Part shown: piece by piece, positions 11,120 through 21,239 of the stretch
Position numbering within the stretch: the stretch's first letter is position 1
Layout of the letters: the number at the start of each line of letters is the position of its first letter
Source of the DNA: Elephas maximus indicus
Lineage: Eukaryota > Chordata > Mammalia > Proboscidea > Elephantidae
NCBI RefSeq assembly: GCF_024166365.1
Contig: NC_064834.1
Location: 52,928,001-52,992,000 of the forward strand
Length of the DNA: 64,000 nt
Direction of reading: 5' to 3'
The notes under the pieces: model-generated
Databases searched by the model: none
Told to the model about the DNA's origin: nothing
What the model saw: the letters and a program-made list of their open reading frames with translations, nothing else
Made by a program: the position numbers and the translations under genes

Positions 11120-12272
11120 CACACAGAACTGTATTAGGCATCAGGAATTCAAAGGCAATTAAAACATGGCACTTGACTTCCAGGTGACCAGGTACTAAGG
11201 TCCAGTGGGGGAGACACCCATGAAAACAGAGGGAAATAACATATACAGAGGAAAAGATAACATAATAACACAATAGAGGTAACTACAGGGTATTGTGGGG
11301 ACAAAATGAGAGAGTAGTCAATTTGACCTGATCAGTCAGGTAAGGCTTCGTAGAGGGGAAATGTGTCAAGCTAATTTGTAAATGTGGACAAAATTGGAGG
11401 GGGAAGAGAAGTAAGAGCATTCGAAGGCCTTGTGGTGTTAACCAGCCCTGCACATTCGGAGAACTCTGCTGAAGTACAGACGGTGGGGTAGGGAGGTCAC
11501 TTTGGAAGGGAGGCCAGTGGAAGGGGACAGATAGTAAAAGGCTGTCCAAGAGTCAGGCTTTTATTCTGAGAGCTGAGGGGCCACTGAAGGACTTTTGCAG
11601 TGGGATGGTTTGCATTTCAGAAAAATAGCTCTGAGGATGACACAGAGAATGGAGGAAGGGTACAGCCAAAAAAATACTGGAGGCTGGGAGATCAGTGAGG
11701 GAGTTCTTACAACTGTGCAGGCAAGAGATAATAAGGACTTGAGCTATGGCAGTGTGGGTAGGGATACTGAGGAGGTAACAGACACAAGAGAGTCTTAAGA
11801 GAGGCTTGACAGGATTTTGTACCTGACTGTACATGGGAAATGATCAAGGTGGGGGATTCCTGGATGACCACCAGGTTCTTACCTTGGGAAAGTGGTTGAA
11901 TGGTGACAAAGATGAGGAAGAGGTGGAATATGTTTGGGGGAAGGGTAATATATTGAGTTCTGATTGGGATATGTACTTGAGGGGCCGGAGTGCATCTAAA
12001 TAAAGAAATCTATGAGGTTAAGAGAATATTAAGAATAACTTCTTTACCATACACACATTTCAAAATTGAGATGTCTGATAGGCTTTTTTTTTTTCTTTTA
12101 ATTAATTTTATTTATTTTCTTGTTGAGAATACACAGCAAAACACACACCGACAGAACAGTTTCTACATGTACCATTTACTGACATTGATTATATGCTTTG
12201 AGTTGTGCAACTATTCTCACCCTCCTTTTCTGAGTTATTCCTCCCTCATTAACATATATTTACTGCCCAGTT

Positions 12273-12304
12273 GACTCAACAGCAATGGGTTTGGTTTTGG
12301 CTTG
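12273..12304 (+). repeat. AfroSINE 3'-tail fragment
   Basis: About 30 bp matching only the SINE 3' terminus (CAACAGCAATGGGTTTGG), directly upstream of the intact SINE insertion. Minimal tail-only SINE fragments recur in this window. Confidence 0.55.
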
Positions 12305-12319
12305 GAAAGGTTCCTGTCT

Positions 12320-12490
12320 GGAAACCCTGGTGGCGTAGTGGTTAAGAGCTTCGCTGCTCATCAAAAAGTCAGCAGTTTGAATCCACCAGGCGCTCCTTGG
12401 AAACCTTATGGGGCAGTTCTACTCTGTGCTATAGGGTTGCTAAGAATTGGAATCGGCTTGATGGCAGTGAGTTTGGCTTTTGTTTTTTAT
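12320..12490 (+). mobile_element. AfroSINE, HSP (deleted) type, with TSD
   Basis: Head GGAAACCCTGGTGGCGTAGT, the deleted centre ('aatccaccaggcgctccttgg'), tail GAGTTTGGCTTTTG. Flanked by a perfect 13-bp target duplication AAGGTTCCTGTCT at 12307-12319 and 12491-12503. This is the textbook structure of an L1-mobilised SINE. Confidence 0.95.
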
Positions 12491-12723
12491 AAGGTTCCTG
12501 TCTAATCTTTCAAGTTGCTATTGTCAATTTGATCCCATACAGATAGTTCTTAAACCTGGTAGGGTGTTGAAATATGTGTCTGAAGTTCAAGAGAGGAGTC
12601 TTGTCAGAGTATGTGGATTTGGAAGTCACCAGCACATAAATGTATTTAAAGCCATGGGAAGGAGGTCGATCACTTGGAAAAGGGGGGCAAGAGTGGAGTC
12701 TTAGGGAGTATCAACACTGAGAA

Positions 12724-12892
12724 GAGTGGTTCTTAACCTTGGTAGCATATTTGAATCAGCTGGGGAACTTGAGAAAAAAAAAAAGTCAGTGGCTGGGTCC
12801 CACCCCAGGCCAATTAAATCACAATCTCTGGGACTAAGCTGAAAAAGTTCCACAGATGATTCCAATGTGCACTTGGGGCTGAGAACCAGTGA
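12724..12892. repeat. MER5A (hAT-type DNA transposon relic)
   Basis: Has the characteristic inverted ends 'gtggttcttaacctt' and 'gctgagaaccagtg' around about 170 bp, including 'tgggtcccaccccaggc'. Non-autonomous. Confidence 0.85.
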
Positions 12893-13050
12893 TTCAGAGG
12901 GAGGGCGGAGGATCAGGGCTAGCAAAGGAGACTAAGAAGGAATGTCCTGGAACACGGGAAGAGAAACAGGAAAGAGAGGTGTTGTGGAGTAAAGGGAGGA
13001 GAAAGTTTTAAGAAGAAAGGGTTCAAAAGCATCAAATGCTGCAGAATAAT

Positions 13051-13275
13051 GGTGGCTAATTCTGACCCAGTACTTAGGAAGTGTCAGGTGCTGTATGTGA
13101 ACTCCCTGAATCCTCCCTGCAACCTTATGAGGAAAGTACTGTTATTATCATCCCCATTTTAAAAAGGAAACTGAGGCACAGGTATGGTAAGTACTTTCCC
13201 AAAGCCACACAACTAGTAAGCAGAGTCCAGAATTCAAGCCCAGGTAGGCCACTACCAAGTCTGAACTCCTAATGA
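13051..13275 (+). repeat. MIR element
   Basis: Forward MIR with 'ttatcatccccattttaaaa', 'aactgaggcacaggtatgg' and '...cacacaactagtaagcag' cores. Confidence 0.9.
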
Positions 13276-13831
13276 CTGTTCCATGCCACCTATCTTGCAG
13301 GTCCAAGTGAGAGGAGCACTGTCCACAGGCTTTAGCGATGAGCTGGTCAGCGCAACCTTCAAAAGGGCCGACTTTCCTCATCTCCTTTCTTTTCCATGTT
13401 TCTTTTCTTTTCCTTCTGTCTCTTTCTGTCATTCCTCTCATCCTAGGTCAGCGAGGCAGCTGCTCTTCGCTTCGCTGGCCTTCTCCTGATTGACAGGGCT
13501 AGGTGGAGCTGGTTCTCCTCCTCCTCCATTCAAAGTCTTGCTTATGTCCCTTCTTGGGGTTGACACAGCTGTGAGTCACTTGGAATGGGAGCCTCTTCAT
13601 TTACCAGTATGAACTGAGCACCTTCTTAAGTCTCCAGAGTTAGGGAGTTGTAGGTCCAGAAGAAATAGAAGATCTGGTCCTTCTGGGAAGTAAGTCTTCC
13701 CAGGAAGTAGATGCAGATGAGGAGAGAAGTGACTGGAATCCACATTCACTTGGAGGTGGTTTGAGCATAACCAGACACCTGGGGAACAACCCCATGCACA
13801 GCTCCTGCCTGACATCATCAAGCCCTGAATC
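13276..13831. other. Intergenic, no gene seen
   Basis: Unique sequence with a C/T-rich patch at 13378-13440. No exon or repeat recognised. Confidence 0.5.
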
Positions 13832-13866
13832 AATGGTTCTCAACCAGCCTGCATGTTAGAACTACC

Positions 13867-14019
13867 CAAACCAAAAACCAAACCTGATTCCAACTCATAG
13901 CGACACCGTAGGACAGAGTAGAACTGTCCTACAGGGTTTCCAAGGAGCGGCTGGTGGATTCAAATTGCTGACCTTTTAGTTAGCAGCTGAGCTCTTAACC
14001 ACTGCACCACCGGGGCTCC
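13867..14019 (-). mobile_element. AfroSINE, HSP (deleted) type, part of a chimera
   Basis: Minus copy with tail at the left ('accaaaaaccaaacc') and head (CACCGGGGCTCC) ending at 14019, immediately abutting the T-run of a U6 snRNA pseudogene in the same orientation. Read on the minus strand the order is U6 then SINE with no spacer. About 20 bp of the 3' region after the tail is missing. Confidence 0.93.
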
Positions 14020-14127
14020 AAAAAATATGGAATACTTCATGAAAGCGCGTGTCATCCTTGCGCAGGGACCATTCTAATCTTCTCTGTATCACTCCTATTT
14101 TAGTACATGTGCTGCTGAAGCAAGCAA
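14020..14127 (-). pseudogene. U6 snRNA pseudogene (5' partner of a U6-SINE chimera)
   Basis: The reverse complement matches spliceosomal U6 snRNA along its length: the GTGCTG...GAAGC 5' region, the ATACAGAGAAGATTAG box (here CAGAGAAGATTAGAA), the TGCGCAAGGATGACACGC stem region and the terminal TTTTTT. Several substitutions and a small gap near 14043 exclude a functional gene. No U6-type upstream promoter (PSE/TATA) is seen. U6 chimeras are known products of L1 template switching. Confidence 0.92.
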
Positions 14128-14284
14128 GTTAGGATTACCAGGGGGGCTTTAAAAACATACAAGCACCACCTCCAGAAAATTGGATCGGAATCTCTGGGGG
14201 TGAGGCCAAGGCATTGGTGGGTTCTAAAAAGCTCCCCAGGGGATCCTAATATATAGCCAGAATTGAGAGCCACAGCCTCAAGGA

Positions 14285-14475
14285 AAGAGCTCTGGATAAG
14301 TATAAAAAGACCCTGGTTCTAACCCTAGCTTTGTCACTTCCTAGCTTGGTGGTCTTGGGTACTGTTACCCACTGGACCTCTCTGAGCCTCAGTTTTCTTA
14401 TATTTGTAAAGTGGGGATAGCAATCTTAACCCTACCTACTTTATAAAAACTCTGAGGGTCAGGTAGACCATTGGG
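14285..14475 (-). repeat. MIR element
   Basis: Reverse MIR: 'ttgtcacttcctagcttggt', 'ctctgagcctcagttttct' and 'cctacctactttataa'. Confidence 0.85.
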
Positions 14476-14499
14476 CGAGAATGGATTTTGTTAATTACA

Positions 14500-14672
14500 T
14501 GACCAAAAACCAAAACCAAACCCACTGCCGTTGAGTCGATTCCAACTCACAGAGATCCTATGGGACAGAGTAGAACTGCCCCATAGAGTTTCCAAGGAGT
14601 GCCTTGCAGATTCAAACTGCTGACCTCTTGGTTAGCAGCTGTAGCACTTAACCACTACACCACCAGGGTTAC
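14500..14672 (-). mobile_element. AfroSINE, HSP (deleted) type
   Basis: Minus copy from 'ccaaaaaccaaaaccaaaccc' at the 3' end to the head 'accaccagggtt'. The central deletion is present ('tttccaaggagtgccttgc'). Confidence 0.93.
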
Positions 14673-14904
14673 ACTGAGGCACCATGTAAAAGTAAGGTGG
14701 AATTAACCTACAACAAATACAAATAAACATCTGTGTTCACCTTGCACAGGTAGGTGTACTTGAGTGAGTAAACACACACACACATACACACACCCTAGAA
14801 AGCTTCTGGTTATGTTATGAAAGCTGAGATGAGGTTTTCTAGACATGAGTTTTTAACTTTTTAGCCTTCAGATTATGCTATTAAAATGTGGAGAGATGAA
14901 CTGC

Positions 14905-14937
14905 GATGTGTGTGTGTGTGTGTGCGCGCGTGTGTAT
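14905..14937. repeat. (TG)n microsatellite
   Basis: A tgtgtgtg run with a cgcg interruption, at the edge of candidate element D. Confidence 0.9.
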
Positions 14938-15125
14938 GTTTAAAATGATTGCTAAAGTGTGGTATCATTTGAGTCCGCCTGTCAGCCTATCAGAAACGTC
15001 ATCTATAACCTTCACTGTTTGCAGTTTAATCTCTCCTGCCTTCCCGCGGGCCCTGTTCTGACATTTTAAACCCCATAAATGACAGTAGTGCTCTAAGCCA
15101 TTGTGAAAAAAGCCAAGCATTTGGC
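14938..15125. promoter_or_regulatory. Candidate conserved non-coding element D
   Basis: Unique low-repeat sequence including a 'cctgtcagcctatcag' repeat-like pair (MEIS/TALE-like CTGTCA), AACGTCATC, a 'gcagtttaatctc' block and 'cccataaatgacagtagtg'. The texture resembles a deep enhancer. No direct evidence of conservation. Confidence 0.33.
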
Positions 15126-15749
15126 AAAAACACACATAGAGACATACCCCTAAAATCCCCTTTCCCTGAACACATGCTCACTCACGCTCGTAAGTGGAAA
15201 CACACAGACACACACACACTCACACCCCTTCACTGGCCAATCTGGGAGAAGTCAGAGACACTGGCCAACATGTGTGTACATGCGTGATTACAGGACACAG
15301 ACACATGGAAGCATCTGGTGCTTGTGCACCTTTTCCAGTGTACACACGAGAAGTGCACCTTTCTGCTATCATCCTCAAGCCCCACCCATTCCTCTGCTCC
15401 TTGGCACTGAAAGGCAAGGGAAAACTCCAGAGTCCTTGGAAGACTGGTGCTGGGAGCCATTTACTGTAGTTTGGGCTTAGAAACCAATGGGGTGACACAG
15501 GAGGCTGAGGGACCCCAAATCTTGGGATTTGGTGTCAGATGAGGATATGCATTAACAGACTCAAGGTCTCCACCCTTGGACAACCTCTGGGTAGAAGGGG
15601 ATAACAAGTAAATTTCAACCCACCTGCAACCAGAGAGTTCACCACACATTTGGGGGGCCAGAATGAAAACAGAAAAACCAGGGTAGTTATTACAGGTATG
15701 AACATGTGAGTGTAGAAGGACATGGTATAAGATGTTGACTGTGAGGAAG
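15126..15749. other. Intergenic, CA-rich patch then unique sequence
   Basis: A (CA)-rich stretch at about 15200-15227, then unique sequence with small overlapping ORFs on both strands that show no protein similarity. Confidence 0.5.
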
Positions 15750-15845
15750 GCCCTGTTATCGCCTGTCTGTATCCCTAGGACCTGGTACAGGCTCTACAAC
15801 ATAGCAGAGGCTCATAAATCCTTGTTGAATGAATGACTGAAAGAA
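15750..15845 (+). repeat. L2 3' end
   Basis: '...cctaggacctggtacaggc' followed by 'ataaatccttgttgaatgaatgactg', the classic L2 3' terminal repeat. Confidence 0.75.
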
Positions 15846-16681
15846 TGCGTGAGCCCTAAAAAAAAAAAAAAACTAAATGGGGATTGTGTGTGTGTATGAG
15901 AGAGAGAGAGAGATGGGGCTGGAAGACTGGCTAGTTAAGAACAGCTTCTTAGAAGACATGACTTCTAATCTGGTACTGGAAGAGAGAGGCCCACATCACA
16001 TCTTCTGATATCCACTTGTTCCATGGTTAGTAGCTGACTTTTTTGCTTGTTTGTTTGCCTTGGACTCAGCAAGCTCTCCTTGCAGCAAGATCTCCCCAAC
16101 CATGGGTAAGAAAGTACTGCCTAGAGACTCTGGAAGCTAAGAAATCTTGGGAGCCAGTGCCAGCAGTGGGGTGGGGTGAGAATAGGGGGAAAGGGGACAT
16201 TTTGCAGGGCTGTAAAGTTTTCTGCTTATATGCTAGGATGTGTGCTGGCAGAGCATAGGGCCTCTACATAGCCCTGCTATGATTCTGAGGGGCTCTGTGA
16301 ATTCTTTGTGGCAGGGCTAGTTCTTTGGCTCTGCCTCCCACCACCTCAAGTCATCATAGAGTGTAAGGAACTTGTTTCCAAGGTAACCAGTTAGTGTCAG
16401 AAAGGGGGGCTATGCCATCAGGTTAGGAATGGGAGTAGCTGAGAAACCTCAATCCTCCACATCCCTGGCTCCCAGCTTAGTGACTGTGGCCTTGGAGGGA
16501 AAGCCCCAGAGGAAGAGATGCAGGAGATTGCATTTCTGAGGAGCACAGGTTCTAGGCCAGGGCCCAGGAATGGGGTCTGTGTTGGAGAACGAATTCACCT
16601 GAAAGCAGTCCCTATCTGCCACCTGCCCCTCAAGATGCTTGACAAGGTTGTGGGCCCAATAGTGACACAGTGTAGGCACCC
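15846..16681. other. Intergenic, no gene seen
   Basis: A poly-A patch at 15859-15873 and short (TG)n/(GA)n runs at 15886-15913; the rest is unique. Confidence 0.5.
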
Positions 16682-16683
16682 TT

Positions 16684-17004
16684 GTTGTTAGCTGCCCCCA
16701 GCCCATGACGGCTTCATGTACAAGGGAAAGAAATGCTGTTCAGTCCCACACCGTCCACATGGTGCATATTGGACCCTTGTGATCCACAGAGTTTTCACTA
16801 GCTGATTTTCAGAAGTAGATTTCCAGGCCTTTCTTCCTAGTCTATCTTAGTCCAGAAGCTCTGCTAAAACCTATTCAGCATCACAGCAACTTGCAAGCCT
16901 CCACTGACAAATGGGTGGTAGTTATGCTTGAGGTGCATTGACCAGGAATTGAACCCAGGTCTCCCACATGGAAGGTGAAAATTCTACCGTTGAAGCAACA
17001 ATGC
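16684..17004 (-). mobile_element. tRNA-Gly-headed SINE with RTE-like tail
   Basis: On the minus strand 17004-16934 is a 71-nt tRNA-Gly-like head (starts GCATTG, B-box-like GGGTTCAATTCCTGG, ends CAATGCA). The body follows, and the last 70 bp resemble the RTE 3' end seen at 54450-54550 ('...gggactgaacagca...') and finish in CTAACAACAAG. An imperfect 11-bp target duplication flanks it (16673-16683 and 17009-17019, 9/11). This is a different SINE family from the AfroSINEs, probably mobilised by RTE (inference). Confidence 0.75.
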
Positions 17005-17019
17005 CCCATGGACACCCTT

Positions 17020-17599
17020 AGAAGGGTAAAAAGAGTCTGGGATCATAATTTGTGTTCCTCCCTAGCCCCTAGGAAGAGAGATTCTAGGCTTTTTTTTTTT
17101 TTTTATATGGGGGACCTGCAAACAAGGCCCAGAAGGAGTCTTGGCTCAAGGGAGAGACCTTTCTTTCTGCCCCTACTGGAAAGGATAAGTGCTTTGGTCT
17201 ATAGGAAGGAAGTACCTTCTTTAAATAGGAGAGGAGGAACCCAACTAGGATTGCATCAGGAGAGCATGAAAGAGATAATCCAATGGTCACTTAGCCCACC
17301 AGTCCTTTCGTGGGATACAGATTGACATGTAGGCAACAGAACTACAGCAGTTTGAACCCCTAAATCCTCAGGACTGTGGCTGAGAGACTATGGGACTATT
17401 TGCTGAGAAACAAGTCTGGCCAGTTTAAGATGATCTTTCTAGTCAAAAGATAAAATGCAAAGAATCCTTGTTCTTAGGGTAAAAAAAGAGGCTGGGTATT
17501 TATTGAACATCCTGCCCAAAGCATGCTAACCCCATCACACCAGTTGGATAGGCCTTGCTGTGAAGAAGATGTTGATGATGACAACAATGATAATGATAA
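17020..17599. other. Intergenic, no gene seen
   Basis: Poly-T tract at 17091-17104; otherwise unique. Confidence 0.5.
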
Positions 17600-18190
17600 A
17601 CAGTGACAGCTACATTTTTTGTGGCACTATACAAAACACTTTCACCCTTGTAGTAACCCCATTTGTAGTTAGGGCAGAGGGTAGTCTAAGAAGAAGACTC
17701 TGAGATCGAGATGACTATGCAGGGGGTTTGCTAGAGAGTGCTCGTGGGATCATCACCTGTGCAAGAGAAGGAACTGGAAAGAAGCAAGACTAGACAGAGG
17801 GAGAAGTTGGGCTGTGCTGCAGCCTCAGCAAAGAAATTAGCTGATCCCAAAGTGAGCTCTGAAGCTGGGATGGCCCTTCAGAATTGTCCTGAGTTGAGGA
17901 GAAGTAGTTAGGCCTCCTTATACCCAGGACAACAAATCACTGGATACAAGCTGCCCTGGAAAGGTATGTGACCTTAGGTGAGGCAATGCTCTTCAGTGGA
18001 GGCAAATCCGAGAAAGGCTGAGAGGAAAAGCCCTTCAGAATTGAAAGGTGTTCTCAGCATTGCACCACAGCATCCACGACAGTGACGATCGCTCTCCTTT
18101 TGAAAGTGAGGAAACTGAAGATCAGAGAGATGTGATGACCTGCCCTGTCATACAGCTACCACACAGCCAGGGTTTCAGCATCTTATACTT
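17600..18190 (+). repeat. MIR split by an unclassified ancient insertion
   Basis: The MIR 5' part (about 17605-17680, 'gtggcactatacaaaacact') and core/3' part (about 18045-18190, 'gaggaaactgaagatcagag') are separated by about 350 bp (17690-18035) that may be an old LTR or other insertion. I cannot name it. Confidence 0.5.
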
Positions 18191-19530
18191 GGTCTTGGCT
18201 CCACAGAGGAACGCTTTCAGTGTGAAAATTCTCCAGTGTAAGCACATGAGTGAAACACTGAGGGAGTCCTCTCTGTGAGCTCCATGGAGGACAGGCAGTT
18301 GGAGCAGAAGTACCCTGAGTGGGGAGACTGGGAGAGAGAGATCAGTTCACTCTCTGTCCCTTGGCAGCCAGAAGTCAGGGTGCAGGAGACCTTGTCCTAG
18401 CTTTGCTGAGGCCCAGGAAGCCTCCTCCTCCTTTGGAAAGTGGAGACTGTGGCCTTAATCCCTCTTAGCCCAGAGGCTACAGTGCTGGCTGATCTGGGCC
18501 ACGAGAGAGACTTACATAGTAGATGTGTTGGATTCACCAAAAGACAAGGGGCTTTGAGGAGATGACTGACCATTGAGGAGATGCCTGGCCTTTGAGGACT
18601 TTGAGGAGATGCCTGGTCATTGAGCTCTCAAGAAATGGAAACAGAACCTCCAAGATCTCCCTGGGGGCTTCTGGGAGGGGGCAGAGAGGCCATTAGGGGC
18701 CCAGCAATGGTCAACCTCCCTGACTAGCCTCAGGGGCAGCAAGCTGCTTCAGGAAACCCTAGAAGATGTTTGCTGAGGGATTGACAGAGGTGAGGGAGGG
18801 AGTGGACATGGTGACAGAAGGTGAGAGGTACCAAGGTGGAGGTGAAGTGAACAGGGAGGGGGTCTGGCTCTCTCAGAGGCTACCACCCCCATAGAAACAG
18901 ACTGAGGGAAGGAAGGCCCTGGTTTGGGCTTGTTTGCAGGCGGCTAGGGCTGGGCCATCTTCGGGAAGTCACTGATGTGTGTTTGTGTATTGGGGCTGGG
19001 TAGGGGCTATGACATGACCAGCTGCCTGTGGAAAATGGAGTGAAGGGATTCTGCTCCTCAGTCTCACCCTCGTGTTGGAATCACTGGGACCATGGGCTGG
19101 AAGTGACAACCATAGTTGCTGTTGCTGCTGTCAGCTCTCCGAGAAGATGGGAAAGGGACACCAAGCCTCCATGGGGGAAGGACCAGAGAGCCAAGAGGCA
19201 AAGGAGCAGTAACTTCATGGCAGCTCCAGAGTCTCTGCCAGGGAGATTCATGAGGATCCACCAGTCCCTACCCAGTTTCTCCTTTGCCTTGGGGGCAATG
19301 GGGAATGCGCCCAAAGAGACATGGTCCTTCTCACCCTTTTCTGGGGAATAAAAGTGAGTGGCCACAACCTCTGTCTAGTGGCTAGGTCTCCCAAGACTAA
19401 TACCTGATCAGAAAGGGTGGTCGTTTTTCAACTCAACCACCTTGCCCCTCCCCACATGCACATTTTTTTTCATGACCTTGTGACTCCTCTATTAGGTCTC
19501 CTTTCTTCTTGCTTCAAGAAAAAGCCAGCC
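18191..19530. other. Intergenic, no gene seen; small tandem repeat inside
   Basis: Unique sequence. 18553-18625 holds about three imperfect copies of a 19-20-bp unit (TTGAGGAGATGCCTGGYCA). No coding similarity in the ORFs near 19028-19365. Confidence 0.5.
18553..18625. repeat. Short tandem repeat, about 19-bp unit
   Basis: Units beginning TTGAGGAGATG at about 18554, 18573 and 18601, with a truncated unit TTGAGGAC between the second and third. Confidence 0.8.
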
Positions 19531-19640
19531 GGGGAGGGCTGGGGACGGGGTGGGGGGGGGGAGGGGGAGGCGAGGTGGGCAGACCGGCTGAGCCAATTGC
19601 GGAGTCTGCAAGGTGCAAAGCAATCAGCGGAGCCGCTGGT
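19531..19640 (+). other. G-quadruplex-capable GC-rich segment
   Basis: Runs of GGGG, GGGG, GGGG, G10 and GGGGG separated by 1-6 nt at 19531-19567 satisfy a G4 motif on the + strand. It is followed by CpG-containing sequence and a CCAAT at 19593-19597. It lies directly upstream of candidate element E. Confidence 0.6.
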
Positions 19641-19946
19641 GAGCGGGGTCACTCAGTAGTGTGCACATCAGGGTGAAATCCTTTCAGCTCTTCGCCAAAC
19701 CCCTAGTGAAAGACAATCAGGCTCGCTGTCACCGAGCTAATTCTGTCTATATAAAAGCAGTAATGAAATTCACGGCAGGATTACCCTCTCTATCCAATAG
19801 GCCAGCGTTGTGGTGACATATCTCTCTTATTGCCCGAATGTAACACACCATCTAATTTACGTCGTGTAGCGAGCAGGAATGAAATGTTCATAAAGAATTG
19901 CTGCATCTCGTCACCTTAACTGCGGCCCGGGGCTCTGAGGCATCTG
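19641..19946. promoter_or_regulatory. Candidate conserved element E with TATA box and a duplicated core
   Basis: Unique, CpG-retaining sequence. It contains a strong TATA-like motif TATATAAAAG at 19748-19757, a second CCAAT at 19792-19796, and a 109-bp 3' part (19838-19946) with a diverged copy at 21479. The GC-rich segment with CCAAT upstream of a TATA box could be a small promoter (for example of a non-coding RNA). Equally it may be an enhancer. Confidence 0.4.
19838..19946. repeat. 109-bp element E, copy 1 (CpG-rich)
   Basis: Aligns without gaps to 21479-21587 with 92/109 identities, including 24 consecutive identical bases around 'atgaaatgttcataaagaat'. Contains six CpGs. Similarity stops abruptly at both ends. 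Confidence 0.9.
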
Positions 19947-20449
19947 TCAGGGAGAAGAACAGGAGGAGGGAGGGCAGGCGGGGCTCAGGGAGCAGCAGCC
20001 GGGGGCAGGGGTTTCTGTGGGGTTGTTGTTTCTTAATAGGGTGAAGTGGAGGCAGAGGGAGGTAGGGGCTGGGGTGAGGGGTGGAGTCGAGGAGAAGAAT
20101 GGGAAAGGGAGGGGCACAGAGGGCTTTGGGGAGGCAAGGGTAAGTAAGAGCAGGATGAGTGGTCTGTAGGGAAGTCTGTGTAAGTCTGGTGGGCCAGAGT
20201 CTGAGCCTATGTGTGTTTGGCTTTGGGTGAGTTTTGGAGGATAAAAGGGAATGCCTAAGTGGCAAACAGCTTGGTTGGAAAAATTAGGTCCCTCAGAACC
20301 ACTGCAGGGTCCCTTGTAGTCTCTCAAATTCTCCAGAAGTGAAAATCATTCTACCTCTGAAGGATATTGGAATCAAACTCTCCATGGAACAGCAAAGAAG
20401 ACTGTCTATAGAAGTGAACAGGGAGAAGACAGATGCTAGGAGCAAGTTT
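19947..20449. other. Intergenic, purine-rich
   Basis: A G/A-rich stretch (about 19950-20150) that yields spurious Pro/Ser-rich ORFs on the minus strand; no gene recognised. Confidence 0.5.
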
Positions 20450-21222
20450 CACAAGCCTAGGAGTTATCCATGACTCCTCCCTCTTTCTCATCTGGTGGCA
20501 ACAGGCCTTTAGGCTCTGCTCTAAAACATCTTCCACCTTCACCCTCTTCTCTCTCTCCCTATCAGCAACCCCTCTCCAGTCCTAAGTCACTACTATCTCT
20601 GCCTGGATAATTCAGCACCCTCCTAACTGATCTCCCCACATGCCTTCTTGCCCCTTCAACTCAGCCAGGTAGTGATTGTGTCATCCCTCAAACCAAAACC
20701 CTGTAGTGGTGTCCCCTTGCTCTTTGAATAAAGTCCTGAACCCACGTCTCCAAGATCTTTGCCCCACACTCCCAGTTGCACACCAGGCTCCAGTCATATT
20801 GGCCTTTTTTCTGTTGTCTGAATGTGCACTGGGGCTGTGCACATGCTGGTCCCTCTCCCAGGAAGTCTCCTCTCAGCAGAAGCACCACCACCCTGGTATG
20901 CTCTTAACTCCACTCCCACTTCAGATGGCAGATGAAATGGCATGTCCTGGGGGAAGACTTCTGTGACTACTCAGACTTGGTTAGCTCTCTCTTTTATACA
21001 CTTTCTTAGCATCATTTACTTACCTTTTACAACACACACCACCCCTCGTAGGGATACATTTCCTTTTGTGACAATTTAATTACAGCCTGCAGTCTCCACT
21101 GGGCTCTAAGCTCCATGAGAGCAGAGACCATGTCTGTTTTCTCACCGTTATCTCCCCAGCACCCAGCATAGTGCCCGGAACATTGTAGGCACTCGATAAA
21201 TATTTGTTGAATGAAGGAATGA
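20450..21222 (+). repeat. L2 LINE relic, about 770 bp
   Basis: Matches the 3' half of L2: 'ctctttgaataaagtcctgaa', 'ccaggctccagtcatattgg', 'gtgcacatgctggtccctct', and the terminus 'gataaatatttgttgaatga'. The ORFs within are decayed L2 reading frames. Confidence 0.85.
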
Positions 21223-21239
21223 CAGGCCTATATAATTCC

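Larger units (their letters stand above)
12082..12560 (-). repeat. Old L1-type 3' UTR fragment, split by an AfroSINE
   Basis: A T-rich start then 'acacagcaaaacacacacc...gagttgtgcaactattctcac', resembling L1M 3' UTR repeats. Similarity resumes after the SINE at 12504 ('aatctttcaagttgctattg'). Orientation and subfamily are tentative. Confidence 0.45.
10925..13050 (+). repeat. Long ancient interspersed repeat, split by later insertions
   Basis: Begins with the 'attcaacaaata...ttgagca' motif. Its body includes '...tttgcatttcagaaaaatagct' (11610), 'tttaaagccatgggaaggag' (12646) and 'atcaaatgctgcagaataat' (13031), which I recognise as one recurrent mammalian repeat whose family I cannot name. It is interrupted by an AfroSINE (10971), an L1-like block (12082-12560, itself split by a SINE) and a MER5A (12724). 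Related copies lie at 49500 and 63440. Confidence 0.55.
13832..14273. repeat. MER5A split by a U6-SINE chimeric insertion
   Basis: The MER5A start ('atggttctcaaccagcctgc') is interrupted at 13866 and resumes at 14128 with a duplicate of its last 12 bp, then runs to 'ccagaattgagagccac'. The host element supplies the target sequence that makes the duplication recognisable. Confidence 0.85.

Noticed and set aside
14020-14127. Functional U6 snRNA gene
   Set aside because: Substitutions in conserved segments, no PSE/TATA upstream, and fusion to a SINE within a target duplication.
16934-17004. Functional tRNA-Gly gene
   Set aside because: Many changes (including CpG decay through the stems), continuity with a SINE body and flanking TSD show it is a SINE head.
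19888-20327. Two overlapping 125/126-residue Pro/Ser-rich ORFs on the minus strand
   Set aside because: Reading frames of a purine-rich tract; no protein similarity.
20676-20966. 96-residue + strand ORF
   Set aside because: A chance frame in an L2 relic.
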